Source: Gamarada debralockiae (lineage: Eukaryota > Ascomycota > Leotiomycetes > Helotiales > Hyphodiscaceae). Taken from it: a stretch of 64,000 nucleotides of DNA. Positions 11,421-22,112 of this stretch are shown piece by piece. The stretch is taken from the NCBI GenBank assembly GCA_002803225.1, contig NXFV01001865.1:16985-80984 (forward strand), written 5' to 3'. Each line of letters starts with the position of its first letter. Within the stretch, counting starts at the first letter, position 1. Both the position numbers and the translations under genes were made by a program. A model generated the notes under the pieces. It searched no databases and was not told where the DNA came from. It worked only from the letters and a program-made list of their open reading frames with translations.

Positions 11421-12772
11421 ATTGTATCGCTCGCAAGCGATGAGAAGAAGAAGCCCACTGGTGGTAAAAGTAGAAGGGGGAAACCACACCGTCGTATCAA
11501 GCTTTGACTGCCATAGTAGGTTCATGAGCAGGACGGCCAACGTTCCTATGAATACATGTCTACAGGTGTTGATGACGAATATTATCATTTTGCATTGGCC
11601 AGCTCTTTGCGCAGACAGAACTCATACCAAATGGAATCTATACAGCGATGGCCAATGTTCACCAAATTCCTTGCACTGTGACCTCGCGGACCACCCCATA
11701 CACGGCGAATGCCTATCTACAGGTCAACTTATCTACAATATGGGGTTTTCGTATGAAGGTGTGAAGGTTACTGAAGGACGGAAAGCAACCCAGAGCCCAG
11801 TTCCTATTTTTGACACACCGGATATCCTTGTTGAGAGCAGCCTTCCTGGAAGCCTCAAGACTGTTCCAACCATGTATAGTGAGTTATTCGGGGAGCAGAA
11901 TGATTTCTTTAAAGGACAGTTATGAGTTAGGGCTCATGTTCCATGTCTCAGGAGCCTAGTCTTTCAAACGGAGTGAGCAATTACTTATCGCCCAATCCTC
12001 CAGGCTATCATCCAGGACACGTACCAGCTCAAGAATCGCTCTGAAGAGGTGCCTCGGACGTCATGGCAGAACATGCCGGGGAAATCAACTGAGCTACACT
12101 TGCTTCCACGCCAGCCCAGTGCAAAGAAGAATTAAAGGTCAAACCTTTATGCGATTACAGGGGGTTCCGGGGATTCCGATCAGAACGATCAGTATCCCTT
12201 TCGATGCATGCTACAACATCACCGAACCTTACCTTATTATCACGAACCAGGCGTCTGCCCAGACGGAACTCACGCTAAGTTAGCTATATACGATCATGAT
12301 AAATGTAGCTCTATGATCATTAACACACAAATTCACGACAACATGACTGGTTCGTGTCTTCAGATCAATTTTGCTTACAGATTCGGTTGGTTAGAAGTTA
12401 AAAGTCTAAAGGCTCTTTGCAAGGTCTCTCCAGAATATGAGCAGTCCCTAGCCCGAAACGCATCGATCAAACTCTTTGCCGCTGCAACGAAACCTATACA
12501 GCCTGAAAGGGACGAGGGCTGCACAGGAACGGACTATAACAACGTCTCCCTTCCAGCCGATACCTGCCTTTCAGGAGACTACTATCTCAGTGATAATCAC
12601 TGAACGCCCCGTCTGTGCCGACAGGCAACACCCCGCAATGATCTACTACCAGGCTCGCGGCTGCTTTGGAGAGACCCAATACAGTGAGGGCTGGGGATAT
12701 GCGATTAGTGGATCAAGTAGCTGTTTGTGGAAGTATTATGACTACCTCAACCTCGATACTGGTCTATGATCT
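11421..12772 (+). pseudogene. Broken gene with three Cys-containing repeat modules
   Basis: Three related modules follow each other, starting near 11608, 12256 and 12614. Each opens with a Cys-Asp-His motif (CADRTH, CPDGTH, CADRQH), has a second Cys 10-12 residues later and a Cys-Leu pair further on (ECLS, SCLQ, SCLW). Before each lies a conserved lead-in with one Cys (PMNTCL, PFDACY, PADTCL). Module 1 is in one frame (11422-11925). Modules 2 and 3 need frame changes near 12250 and 12583 between lead-in and motif, and no consistent donor explains them. No ATG with a signal peptide was identified, though the Cys pattern suggests an extracellular protein. I do not recognise the family. A multi-exon gene that I failed to splice is the alternative. 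Confidence 0.45.
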
Positions 12773-13942
12773 GGTGCTGCGGATTTACGCCAGTACGACT
12801 TTTCAAACAAGGAGCCAAATTTCACCAAGCCAAAAATCAAAAGTCAAATACGTCAAGCACTACAACCCGATGTTCCGAGTCATTGACTTGAACCCTCACA
12901 ACTCTGGCTTTCATGAAGGAAGGCGTCGCCCCTATCATGGCGTAGTTCAACGCCGAGATCGACACTCTGTCACTCTCTATGCCGGACCCATGCGTCAGCA
13001 AAGATAGCCCTGAAGAATGACGCTATTGACCACTTGACGATCGCGGCAGCTTGGCACAAGATCCGCTTCGTTACATTTGACGCGCGGGAATGGGCGATGG
13101 CCGGACACGATTATTGGGGACCAGAATTTCCTTGTCTCGTCCTAATGATTAAGAAGATCACGACGGCCAAGGGCGAGATCAGGCGAACAAGATTGAAGCA
13201 GAAGGGCTCTTATGCGGGAGAAATCACATTTGGCGAGGAGGTCAAGGAAGCACACCGTGGATGGACAGTGAGGGGTAGTTGGGAGGAGGTGCAGGAACGC
13301 GCACCCGAGGAAATTGGTCGGAGCATGCCAGAGTTGAAACTCAAGCTGCTGCGGAGAGGAAACCGTGCATACCGGGGAAAAGGCATTTAAATATGCCAGG
13401 GTCCAATTTACTCTCATGGGTTGGTGACATATCCTTTATGATGCTAGTGGGAATTTGCGGAGGAGTTGAACTACAGAGAGAATCAGAGCAAGGCCACGGC
13501 GATGAATTATGATGTGGTCTTAAAAGTTTTCTGCAAATCTTGTCCTGGAATGCGCAGATCCTCAAGCCTTGCTTTCTGGAGCAAACCAACATTTAACTTG
13601 AAGCTGTCAATTGCACCCCATGGTAATCATTTACAATGGAGAAACAAACTGACAAGAATTTTCAGATCCCAAAAAAGCTCGGAGGCTACGAATGATGGAC
13701 AACTTGTCGCATGGCTGCGGACAAACTGTCGAGATTTGAGCAGGTTGTCGTCGAGTAGAACATCATAAGGAAGAGTGTAGTGAGAACGAGCACTCGCAAG
13801 TAAGATTCTCACTTCCACATATTGAGAAAAGCCCATGAAACACATGCGAATTCATAAACTTTCATTCCTTCAAATGGCTCCAGTGATTGGCAGATCCACC
13901 AAGCAAATGTTCCAAACCAAACTCCGTCCCTCCGCGGAAAGC
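12773..13942. other. Intergenic, no gene recognised
   Basis: Frames at 12666-13007 and 13034-13390 are open, but their translations show no domain, repeat or hydrophobic segment. The former overlaps the third Cys module in another frame. I see no supported gene. Confidence 0.4.
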
Positions 13943-14478
13943 TCACATCTTCTCTCCCTGTATCGTAGCCACAACCTTCCGCTGATGCTTACTCGCCCTG
14001 AACTCCAAATACCAAATGCCCTGCCACGTTCCTGTTGCCAATTTGCCGTCTTTAATCGGTATCGTGACAGATGCCCCGATTAGGGCGCTTTTGATATGTG
14101 CCTGCAATCCGTCAGCACCTCTCCCCAAACAACCCTCCTCCCAATCCTCATCTCACCCAGCACACCCCACCATATAACTCAAGGACAGGAGCTAATACGT
14201 ACGGGCATATCATCCAACCCTTCCGCCGAATGCCTATATAAATCACCCTTCCTATCCTCCGGCGCAATCCTATCCAACGCATCACTCATATCCTCCCTAA
14301 CATCCTCATCCCAATTCTCGTTCAGACTCAACGCACAACTCGTATGTTGTATAAACAAATTTAGCAGCCCGATTTTGTAGGTTTTGATCTCCGGGAGCTC
14401 GCGTACTATTGTGTCTGTTATGAGGTAGCTGCCCCGGGATTTGGAAGGCAGTGTGAGGGATTTTTGGAACCACGACAT
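13943..14478 (-). CDS. YjbQ/UPF0047 family protein
   Basis: Two exons, 14478-14203 and 14101-13943, with a 101-base intron (GTACGT...GCAG), give 144 residues, the usual length for this single-domain family. Diagnostic phrases are IQHTSCALSLNENWD in the first exon and GTWQGIWYLEFR near the C-terminus. YjbQ proteins form compact trimers. Bacterial members have been associated with thiamine phosphate synthase activity, but the cellular role in fungi is not established. No targeting signal is evident, so the protein is probably cytosolic. The start is the ATG just before WFQKSLTLPSKSRG, where family members normally begin. Confidence 0.88.
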
Positions 14479-15355
14479 ACTGTCGATGGGGGGAGGGTGG
14501 TACGGGGAGGGGTGATTGGGGTGCGATTGGTGGTGTGAATGCGTGGGAGAGGGGTGCGGGATGTACGTTGAGGGCGTTATGAGGGCGAGGGGAATTGTCC
14601 AGCTTGGAACATGTTAGCAGAGCAAAGTCATTGAGCGCATGTGGACGTACAGTAGATGGAAGAGACCTGGAAAGAGTGATACGAGGAGAAGGCTCAGCAG
14701 GAGGACGATTGTAGTGAGCGATGTCGCTGTCGAGTTGGTGGGTGGCATTTATTTGTGGGTTGATAGTTTTTTGGCGGAGGTGGGGTTCAACGTCATAGGA
14801 GGCGAGGGATGTGGGGTAGGTAGCTTAGAACTCTCCTTGAGAAGGGATTGATAATTTAGTTATACCTTCAAAATTATCTCATGGAGGATTCTTCGTGATC
14901 CGACGAGAATTGGGCTGGTTGCACTACTTGATGTAAATTGTACTGAAGCCACGCAATGCTCATTGCTCAGCTCCCTGATCCAGGCAACAAGCTCGAAGAG
15001 GACACGTTCTAAGATCACAACTGTGTCTCTGGGCTCCAGGGCTCATGATATCTCAGCTTTCACATGGAGAGACCCTCAACTCATGGAAAGCCTTTGCTAA
15101 ATCTATGCTAAGGAGCTAGAGCATGGTAATCGCAACCCGGAAGAGAATTGCTGTCATATTCCTCATCAAGATGCTCCTATGAATGCTCTAAATTCCATGA
15201 TGTTCAACCACCCGTGCCAAATTGACCCTTGCCCAAAAGAAAAGCAAGTTGCCTTATCATAAAGGCATTCCCAGCGAATACAAGTCTGTGCTCCTCACTG
15301 CCGTGCGCCTTCTTGCAAACGCTACTGCTATCAGATAGATTCTGGATATCCCCAA
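14479..15355. other. Intergenic, nothing recognised
   Basis: About 880 bases between the YjbQ start and the 3' end of the WG/GW-rich gene. The first 350 bases are G-rich on the plus strand and probably hold the YjbQ promoter. I see no coding frame of interest. Confidence 0.45.
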
Positions 15356-17080
15356 TTACCAGCCATTGGTTTTCTTGGACGATCCACCACCATTAGCCCA
15401 AGAATTATTACTTCCACCGCCACCGCCGCCAGAGTTCTTTCCACTATCCCACGCGTTACCAGATCCGGAGTTGTTTGTGTTGCTCGAGTTCCATCCTCCG
15501 GAGTCGTTACCGCCTCCACCGGAGTTATTCTGAGTGGTCTGAGCCGCATTCATGTTTCCCCACGAAGCTGGTGCATCGGGCTTTCCCCATTTGTCTGAAT
15601 CTCCTCCTCCGGCATTGTTGTTATACTGATCATTTCCCCAGCCTGACGATCCTCCACCGCTATCGTTGTCATAAGACTGCTGGTTATCATTAGAGGTGTC
15701 TCCACCACCCCACGCCGGAGCACTATCATTGTTATTGGAATCGTCGTTATTTTCGCCCCACGCGTTGTTGTTAGAAGTATCATTGGGGTTTTGATTGTCT
15801 CCACCCCATGAGTTGGAATTATCATTGCCGTTGTTCCACGAACCGCCATTCGACGCCTGATTGTTGTTTCCACCGCCAGGAGAGTTCTTCTGACCAGAAG
15901 CTGGATTATCGTTTCCTCCCCAGCCCGAAGAATTGTTGTTAATCTGGCTATTACCATTTTCATTCCATTGAGAGCCTGAGTTTTGATTACCGTTGTTATT
16001 GTTATCATTCGACTCATTCCAAGCACCAGGCATGTTCTTAGGAGAACTGCTCTGCTGCTGCTGGTTGGGATTCGCTTGCTTTGCGGTGGGAGAGCTGCGA
16101 TGCTGATGAGGAGATAGTCGATGAGGATTGTTTGGAAAGGGGATGCCCATCATTGGAGGAGGCCCACCAAATTGACCTGGGTGAGGAGGAAATGTACCAA
16201 GCGGCATCTGGTTCATAGATGAGGGAACGAGGGTAGCGTAAGGATTGCCGTAGACTGGGCCATGGTAGACACGAAGGACACCTGTCTTGCTGTCGAAGAA
16301 TGCGTTTGGACGTGGATCGCTGGGACATTCGACGACGTCCTCTCTGAGTACGACATCCGCCCTTTTAGAAATCAGTAATTGCTCATTATGTTTGAACAAT
16401 TGACCAGGTACTCACCGAGAGGGTTGAATAATTCGGCCTACCATGTTTCTCGTGAGATCGGGATTTGAAGGTGAGATATTCCGCCTTTTATTGCTCGCGT
16501 TGGGCCGATTCTGATTTTGATATTGTTGACCGGTAGATTGCTGACCGTCTTGATTGCTGAATGGCTTTGGATGATTCTGGTTCTGCTTTTGTTGGCCGTT
16601 AGATTGATTGGAGTTGTGGTTCGTTGAGTTCGCTTGAGGGTTATTGTTTTGGCCTTGTTGCTTCTGGTTCTGTCCGCCGCCCTTTTGTTTCTCCTTCGTC
16701 GGCTTGGTCTCGGAGTTGGACTTTGAATCGTTGTTTTTGGGTGAATCGTTCGACTTGTTGTTGCCCTTGCAATAGGCGCACTCTGCGACAGACGACTCCT
16801 CACCACTGGCGTCTGATTGCTTGTCTTTGCCACGCTCCTTTTTCATCGCAGACTTTTTCCTCTCATGCGCCTTCCCACCATCCTTCGCGTCTGAAGATTT
16901 CTTGGTATCGTCCTTGAATCTCACCTTCTTCGCTGTAAACGAACTGTCATCAGACGATGTGTCTGGCAAGTATTCTGAATCGCTGGTCTCAATGTGCACA
17001 ATGACCTTGCGGTTCCTATAGGGTGATCTTGAACGGCGACGAGGAGGCTTTGGAAGGGATTTGCCCAGAACCCATTCCAT
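15356..17080 (-). CDS. Asn/Gly/Ser-rich protein with WG/GW repeats
   Basis: Exons 17080-16416 and 16361-15356, intron 54 bases (GTGAGT...AAAAG), 556 residues. The first 160 residues are basic and charged, with an Arg-rich segment (PPRRRSRSPYRNRK), an acidic Ser patch and a short CAYCKG. A Gln/Asn-rich stretch follows. After residue 222 a small non-repetitive segment (ECPSDPRPNAFFDSKTG) leads into 250 residues dominated by Asn, Gly and Ser. That part is punctuated by about 14 tryptophans, nine of them in WG or GW pairs. No folded catalytic domain is visible. The composition is prion-like, and spaced WG/GW pairs resemble Argonaute-hook proteins, but that role is speculation. An upstream coding exon cannot be excluded. 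Confidence 0.75.
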
Positions 17081-18078
17081 CACCCTGTCGGATTTGCCTA
17101 TGATTAATATCCTCCTCGCTAGAGTAAGAGGTCTCTGGTGATAACATATACTAGATGATTTGGAAGGATTATAATTATTAAGTTTAGTGAACGATTATGG
17201 ATGTTGATTTGTCCATGGATACAGAGAGTGGAAATTCGAGTAGATCGAAATAGGAGCCGGCGAAGCGAGCTCAATCTCATGGATCTTCAATCGCTGACTT
17301 GTAGTCAGCGGTTGGGTTGTACCAGAAGAACACGATATCCGGCGCATCTTCTTGAGATACCATTCGTGGAATATGAATCGCTCAATTATGCTGAACCAAT
17401 CTCTGGAGTCCTGGGCTTTCACCAAGTCTAGACAAGGACGCGGATCTGGACACGGAAAATGGTTCATTAGATTTGAATGATTGAGATAGGACACGTTGAA
17501 TGAAGGGGATAGTATAGTTGTCAGATATTGAAAGTAAGGTATGGGATGTTTGTGCTGGATGAGGTTACCAAGGAGCTATTCCCATGTGGCCGACATCAGG
17601 AACTCCTTTGTGAATAGCTCAAGTTCAATGAAGTACTAGAATCCATAATCTAGATCCGGATTCTGAGCTATCTATTTCATATAAACGGTTGAGATTATAG
17701 ATTTGGGATTATTCAAATTTGGTGAATGAGGATTCATGCCCAGGTCAGATGCCTTTACGAATCGCTCAGGGGTAATGAGCGATTCGCCGCAGCACTGGTT
17801 GGCATTAAGATTCATGCCTATTGCGTATTTGCGAGCTCCAACGCCTTCAATCATGAACATTCCCCTTGGGGGCTCTTAAATGGTGCTACAAGGAAGCTTT
17901 GAACTGATGCCAGGAGAAGCACCACCTAGAGAAACGTACTTTTACAGTAGACTACGCAAGATTACTTTGCTTTGCATGTCTGATGTACATATCTGGTGTA
18001 CAGTGGATTGCCATCTAGATGCAACATCACGCTGGCGACGCCGCGTAATCTTGTGAACTGAAGGAAAAGCCATCTACC
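17081..18078. other. Intergenic, no gene recognised
   Basis: About 1 kb. A 99-codon minus frame (17494-17195) lacks family features. Nothing else protein-like is seen. Confidence 0.4.
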
Positions 18079-18888
18079 TCAAAGCTTAGCCTTAGCCTGC
18101 AACTCCTGCTCCTTCCACCGCCTATTAACCACCACGCCCCTATAATAACTCCACAAGCCCGCCAACCCCGCAAGCGGCGGACACAGTAGCAATAACCAAG
18201 CCCACCACTTCGGGCTGCTCCTCTGCACCTCCTGCATAACCCTCTCAACTTCCCTCTTAAGATCCTCCTTATCTCCATCATTCATCACCACAACACCCAT
18301 CCCCTTTCCCCTTGCCTCACACCTCTTCGCCTTCTCCATAACATCCCCCTGGCTCTTAACTCTATTCTCCGCATCCTCGGCCGTGAGATGTGGATCCCGT
18401 TCCCGTAACCTCTTCATCTGTATAGCCGGGTCGCTCACAGCAACAACCATGACCGTCCCACACAGTGCATCAAGCCCACTCTCAAAGAGCAGCGCAACAT
18501 CCAACACCACCGCCCAACAACCCTTCAAATAACAATACAACAACTGTTTATACATCTCCAACCTAACCGCCGGATGCACGATCTTATTCAGCACCGCTCT
18601 ATCTTTCTTCCTCTCCTCAGAATCGCCAAACACCCTCCTCCCAAGAGCTGGGCGATTCAGCGGTGCGCCTTTAGATTTATCGTATTTGGTGTCGGTGAGC
18701 AGGAGATCGGGCGTTGTGGAGGAGAAATGCGCGACGATCTTGTTGTAGCCGGATGTGCCTGGTTCGACTACTTTGCGCGCGAGGAGATCGCCGTCGATTA
18801 TGGGGAGGGAGTATGGTGGTGCAGAGAGGATTGAGGAGACGGTTGATTTGCCGGTCGCGATGGAGCCGGTTAGGCCTAGGAGGAGCAT
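18079..18888 (-). CDS. CAB5: Dephospho-CoA kinase
   Basis: Intronless, 269 residues. It performs the last step of coenzyme A synthesis, phosphorylating the 3'-hydroxyl of the ribose in dephospho-CoA with ATP. The P-loop GLTGSIATGKST is at residues 4-15 and is followed by the family motif IIDGDLLARKVVEPG. The lid and substrate region includes LNRPALGRRVF, HPAVRLEM and VLDVALLFESGLD. The body matches the 200-residue family core. The C-terminus adds a hydrophobic segment (about 225-245, rich in Trp/Leu) and a basic tail, suggesting a membrane tail anchor. The start is the ATG immediately before the beta strand that precedes the P-loop. Confidence 0.93.
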   Translation of the reverse strand: MLLLGLTGSIATGKSTVSSILSAPPYSLPIIDGDLLARKVVEPGTSGYNKIVAHFSSTTPDLLLTDTKYDKSKGAPLNRPALGRRVFGDSEERKKDRAVLNKIVHPAVRLEMYKQLLYCYLKGCWAVVLDVALLFESGLDALCGTVMVVAVSDPAIQMKRLRERDPHLTAEDAENRVKSQGDVMEKAKRCEARGKGMGVVVMNDGDKEDLKREVERVMQEVQRSSPKWWAWLLLLCPPLAGLAGLWSYYRGVVVNRRWKEQELQAKAKL

Positions 18889-19240
18889 TCTGGGCGTTGT
18901 GGTTGAAATTGGAGATAGGGAGAGGAGGGGATGAAGTGATTTGGACGGAATGGGGTGACTTGAGGTTGACGATTTGCGGGGTGAGATGGGCCGAGCTTTG
19001 TCGGCTGTTGCGTGCGAATTTCAGGGGTTTCCCTTAACCCGTGTTTTTAAAACCTTTGAACTTAACTTTCTTTAGACGTTGGTCATGAGTATCGGAGAAT
19101 TCTCCAAGTCTCATCGTTGGAATCTTCTAAACGATTGCGATTTATTTGGTCCTTCCGGCTTTTTGAACACAACTCCGCCACTTCTTTCTGCGCCATCAAA
19201 TCAACCCTATCACAACGCCAACTTATCCAGGTCTTTCCCT

Positions 19241-20758
19241 TTAGAGCTCTCTGCTCGGAGTAGCAGGTCTACTCTCCCTATTAAAGAAACTAATATTCTC
19301 CCTTAGTGCCACATACTCACTATCCGCATACCCCAGCAGTCCCTGAATCTCACTACTCCTAACCCCTTTTATCCTGGCTATTTCGGCTGCACTGTAATTC
19401 ACCAGTGCTCTGCCAACCTCCACTCCTTCACCTTCCCACAATTTTGATCCACCTCGAGGAAGCCTATCTACAACCACCAAACGTACAGCTTCTTGCTGCG
19501 CAAATCCACCTTCAACATCCACCACCCCGACAGGAAGGAGCCCAGCTTTGGCAGCTAGAGCACGATGTGCGCCTGCATCGATATATATTGTCCCATGGGG
19601 AGCGAGACCGTGGAGGAGCCAGAAATAGCGATCTCGGATTGGTTGTGGGGATGGGATGAAGCGAGTGTGTAAAGGAGTTTTGAGCTTGGGTTCTGTATTC
19701 AACGAAGCTGTTGAGCGAGCTAGGGGTTCCTCAAACGAGCCGTTTGATGCATCAATGGTTTTGCCTCGAGGCGGAGTATCTGGCTGGGAGGTAGACGGCT
19801 TGATGGCTTGGACGTAGCGGACTATGTTGGCTATGTTTCCCGGGTTCGAGGAGCGTGTGATGACGGTTGTGACGCCGGCTGATGTTGCAAGGCGGGCTGC
19901 TACTATTTTGGTGGACATTCCACCTGTGCCTAAGGCTGAGCCTGCACTGGATACTGCTCTTAGATCAGTGGCTGCTATCTCATATCTTTGATGCGAGTGA
20001 CAAATACCATCGGCTTGCAAAGCAGCAATATCTTCCACTACCTCAATAGCCTCGGCATCAGGATGAGTTCTAGGATTCTTGTCATACAGACAATCTACGT
20101 CCGTCATCAGAAACAGATAATCTGCATGGACCATTGCTGCCGTGATAGCTGACAATGTGTCATTATCTCCAAATTTGATTTCAGTGACTGCTAATGTATC
20201 GTTCTCATTGACGATAGGGATCACGCCCATTTCAAGGAGCTCAGCAAAGGTGTTTTGAGCATTGAGATATTGTGTACGCTGCTATTAATTAGGCTCTGTT
20301 CCATCTGAACTTTGGAAAGACTCACATCCGCAATGTCATTCCTCGTTAGCAGTATCTGAGCAATTGGCTGCTGCAAATGTGCAAACAAGTTATCCCAGAG
20401 ACTTATAAGTCTGCACTGTCCAATGGCCGCCAAAGCCTATCTTCTCAATCAGCAGCTATACTTTTAAGTCCAAATATCACGTGCCTGTATCCTTGGAAGG
20501 TGCTTCGGCCTCTTCTCCATATCCATCCTCCTCAGCCCAACTCCAATAGCGCCCGAAGACACAATGATGACTTTATGGCCATCTTTATGAAGCTTCACAG
20601 CAGTCTCCACAATCAAACTTAGAATAGAGAGGAGAGGTTCATGGGTTTTCTCGTCCACAATTGAACTTGTTCCTGCATATGGTTAGCCTCGCAGACTTGC
20701 TTTTTGCAGGACACTCACCAAGCTTTATGACGATTGTCAGAGGTTTAGGTCCCTTCAT
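19241..20758 (-). CDS. PRO1: Glutamate 5-kinase
   Basis: Exons 20758-20719, 20672-20485, 20436-20326 and 20278-19241 give 458 residues. It catalyses ATP-dependent phosphorylation of glutamate, the first committed step of proline synthesis in the cytosol. An amino acid kinase domain runs from IVIKLGTSSIV through [33 protein letters not shown] and [11 protein letters not shown]-terminal PUA domain (about 335-435) contains [13 protein letters not shown], and PUA-bearing members are usually feedback-inhibited by proline. Intron 2 begins with GC (CAG/GCACGT); that GC-AG choice alone rebuilds the conserved IQALAAIGQ. Intron 3 ends in a tandem acceptor (TAGCAG) that could insert one Gln. It shares a 285-base promoter region with the divergent ATP23 gene. 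Confidence 0.93.
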
Positions 20759-21043
20759 CTTGAATTTAAGTGGACGCTCGATTCGAATGAGAGGATTTGA
20801 AATGAGAAGAAGCTAAAGATAGCAGAACTGAAATCAAATGCATAGATATACGGCTGATGCTCTTTGTAGTACGGACTTTCACCTGCGAAATCGCACCGGC
20901 AGAACCCCAAACTTTTTTTCTCACCGCCTTTCAACCTCCACCTGAGCTCCACCAAAAAATCCACCAACGCCCTGCTCGTCGCCCTGCAACATCTACGCCC
21001 TTCCCACCACCTTCTGTCCGTCCACATCACTCCCTCATTCACA
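20759..21043. promoter_or_regulatory. Shared promoter region PRO1 / ATP23
   Basis: The 285 bases separate two divergent ATGs and must hold both promoters. C-rich pyrimidine tracts precede the ATP23 ATG, as is common at fungal start regions. No specific factor site is claimed. Confidence 0.5.
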
Positions 21044-21863
21044 ATGGCAGAAGACACCTCAAAACCCTCTCCCCCCACCTCACCAACAGCTAACGACCCC
21101 CTAAAAACCGGCTACGACCCCTCGCGCCCTTGGTTCAACATCTGGAACATCCTCACCAACCGCATGACCCCCCTGGGTCAATTCCACTACCGCGAAGATA
21201 GCTACATAAAAAACGAAGCGCGAGACTGCAAGAACTGCGAAGAATGGCGAGATTGGTGTTTCAAATACTCACCCATGATAATATTCCTCCAAAAGAACAT
21301 TCGAGATCTAAACGGCGATCTCAATTCCACGAATGTGAGATGTAGGAGGAATCCGGCGAGGATAGTAGGGGTGGACACAGATGAGGATGGGAACGAGAGG
21401 ATTAAGGTTTATAGGCAGGGAGGAGGGTTTAGTCCTGATCATGGGATTTTGATTGCTGCCAATGAGATGCGGGATCGGAAACATTTGGAGGATACGTTGG
21501 CGCATGAAATGGTGCATGCGTGGGATCACTTGAGGTGGAAGGTTGATTGGGCGGATTTGAGGCATGCGGCTTGTACTGAGGTATTTTATACTTTGTGTGA
21601 AAGGATGCGAGTGGTAGCTAACAAATGGATGGTAGATTCGAGCATCGAGTCTCAGCGGAGAGTGTAGATGGACGCGCGAGTTCTTCACGAGGAACAACTT
21701 CACAATCACACAGCAACATCAGAACTGTGTACGCGCGAGAGCGGTGCGTTCGGTGATGGCGAGACCGAGTTGTAAGGACGATGTGCAGGCTGTGAAGGTT
21801 GTGAATGAAGTGTGGGATTCATGTTTTGCGGATACGCGACCTTTTGATGAAATCTACAGATAG
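21044..21863 (+). CDS. ATP23: Mitochondrial inner membrane metalloprotease ATP23
   Basis: Exons 21044-21580 and 21636-21863, intron 55 bases (GTATTT...GTAG), 254 residues. ATP23 is an intermembrane-space M76 metalloprotease that matures subunit 6 of F-type ATP synthase and helps its assembly. The zinc site HEMVH is at 154-158, in [18 protein letters not shown]. The Cys-rich phrases [19 protein letters not shown] and CVRARAVRS, with the Cys in SLSGECRW, match the family, whose cysteines form disulfides in the intermembrane space. The N-terminal 25 residues are Pro/Ser/Thr-rich. The intron falls directly after HAACTE and restores [11 protein letters not shown]. The gene converges on the Aurora kinase gene with a 249-base gap. 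Confidence 0.93.
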
Positions 21864-22112
21864 AGGAGCCATGGGTTTTGTACGAATATTAGAGGAAGAT
21901 GTCTGGGACAGGCGTGTATGCTTGTATGATTATTATATCGGATCAGCGTTGGCGTACAGGAATATAATGATCTCTGATTCCAAACATCATGCTCCTCCTT
22001 CTCGTTCTGACACCTATGCCTTTAGATCGCTCATGTTGCTTCAACAATTGATTGATTCTAACCCCAAGCTCCACAAATGCCCCACAGCGCCAAAGGAAAG
22101 TCATAAAAGTCG

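Noticed and set aside
13034..13390. 118-codon plus-strand frame
   Set aside because: No domain, hydrophobic segment or repeat, and the minus strand is equally open.
17195..17494. 99-codon minus-strand frame
   Set aside because: No recognisable motif and no support from splice sites.
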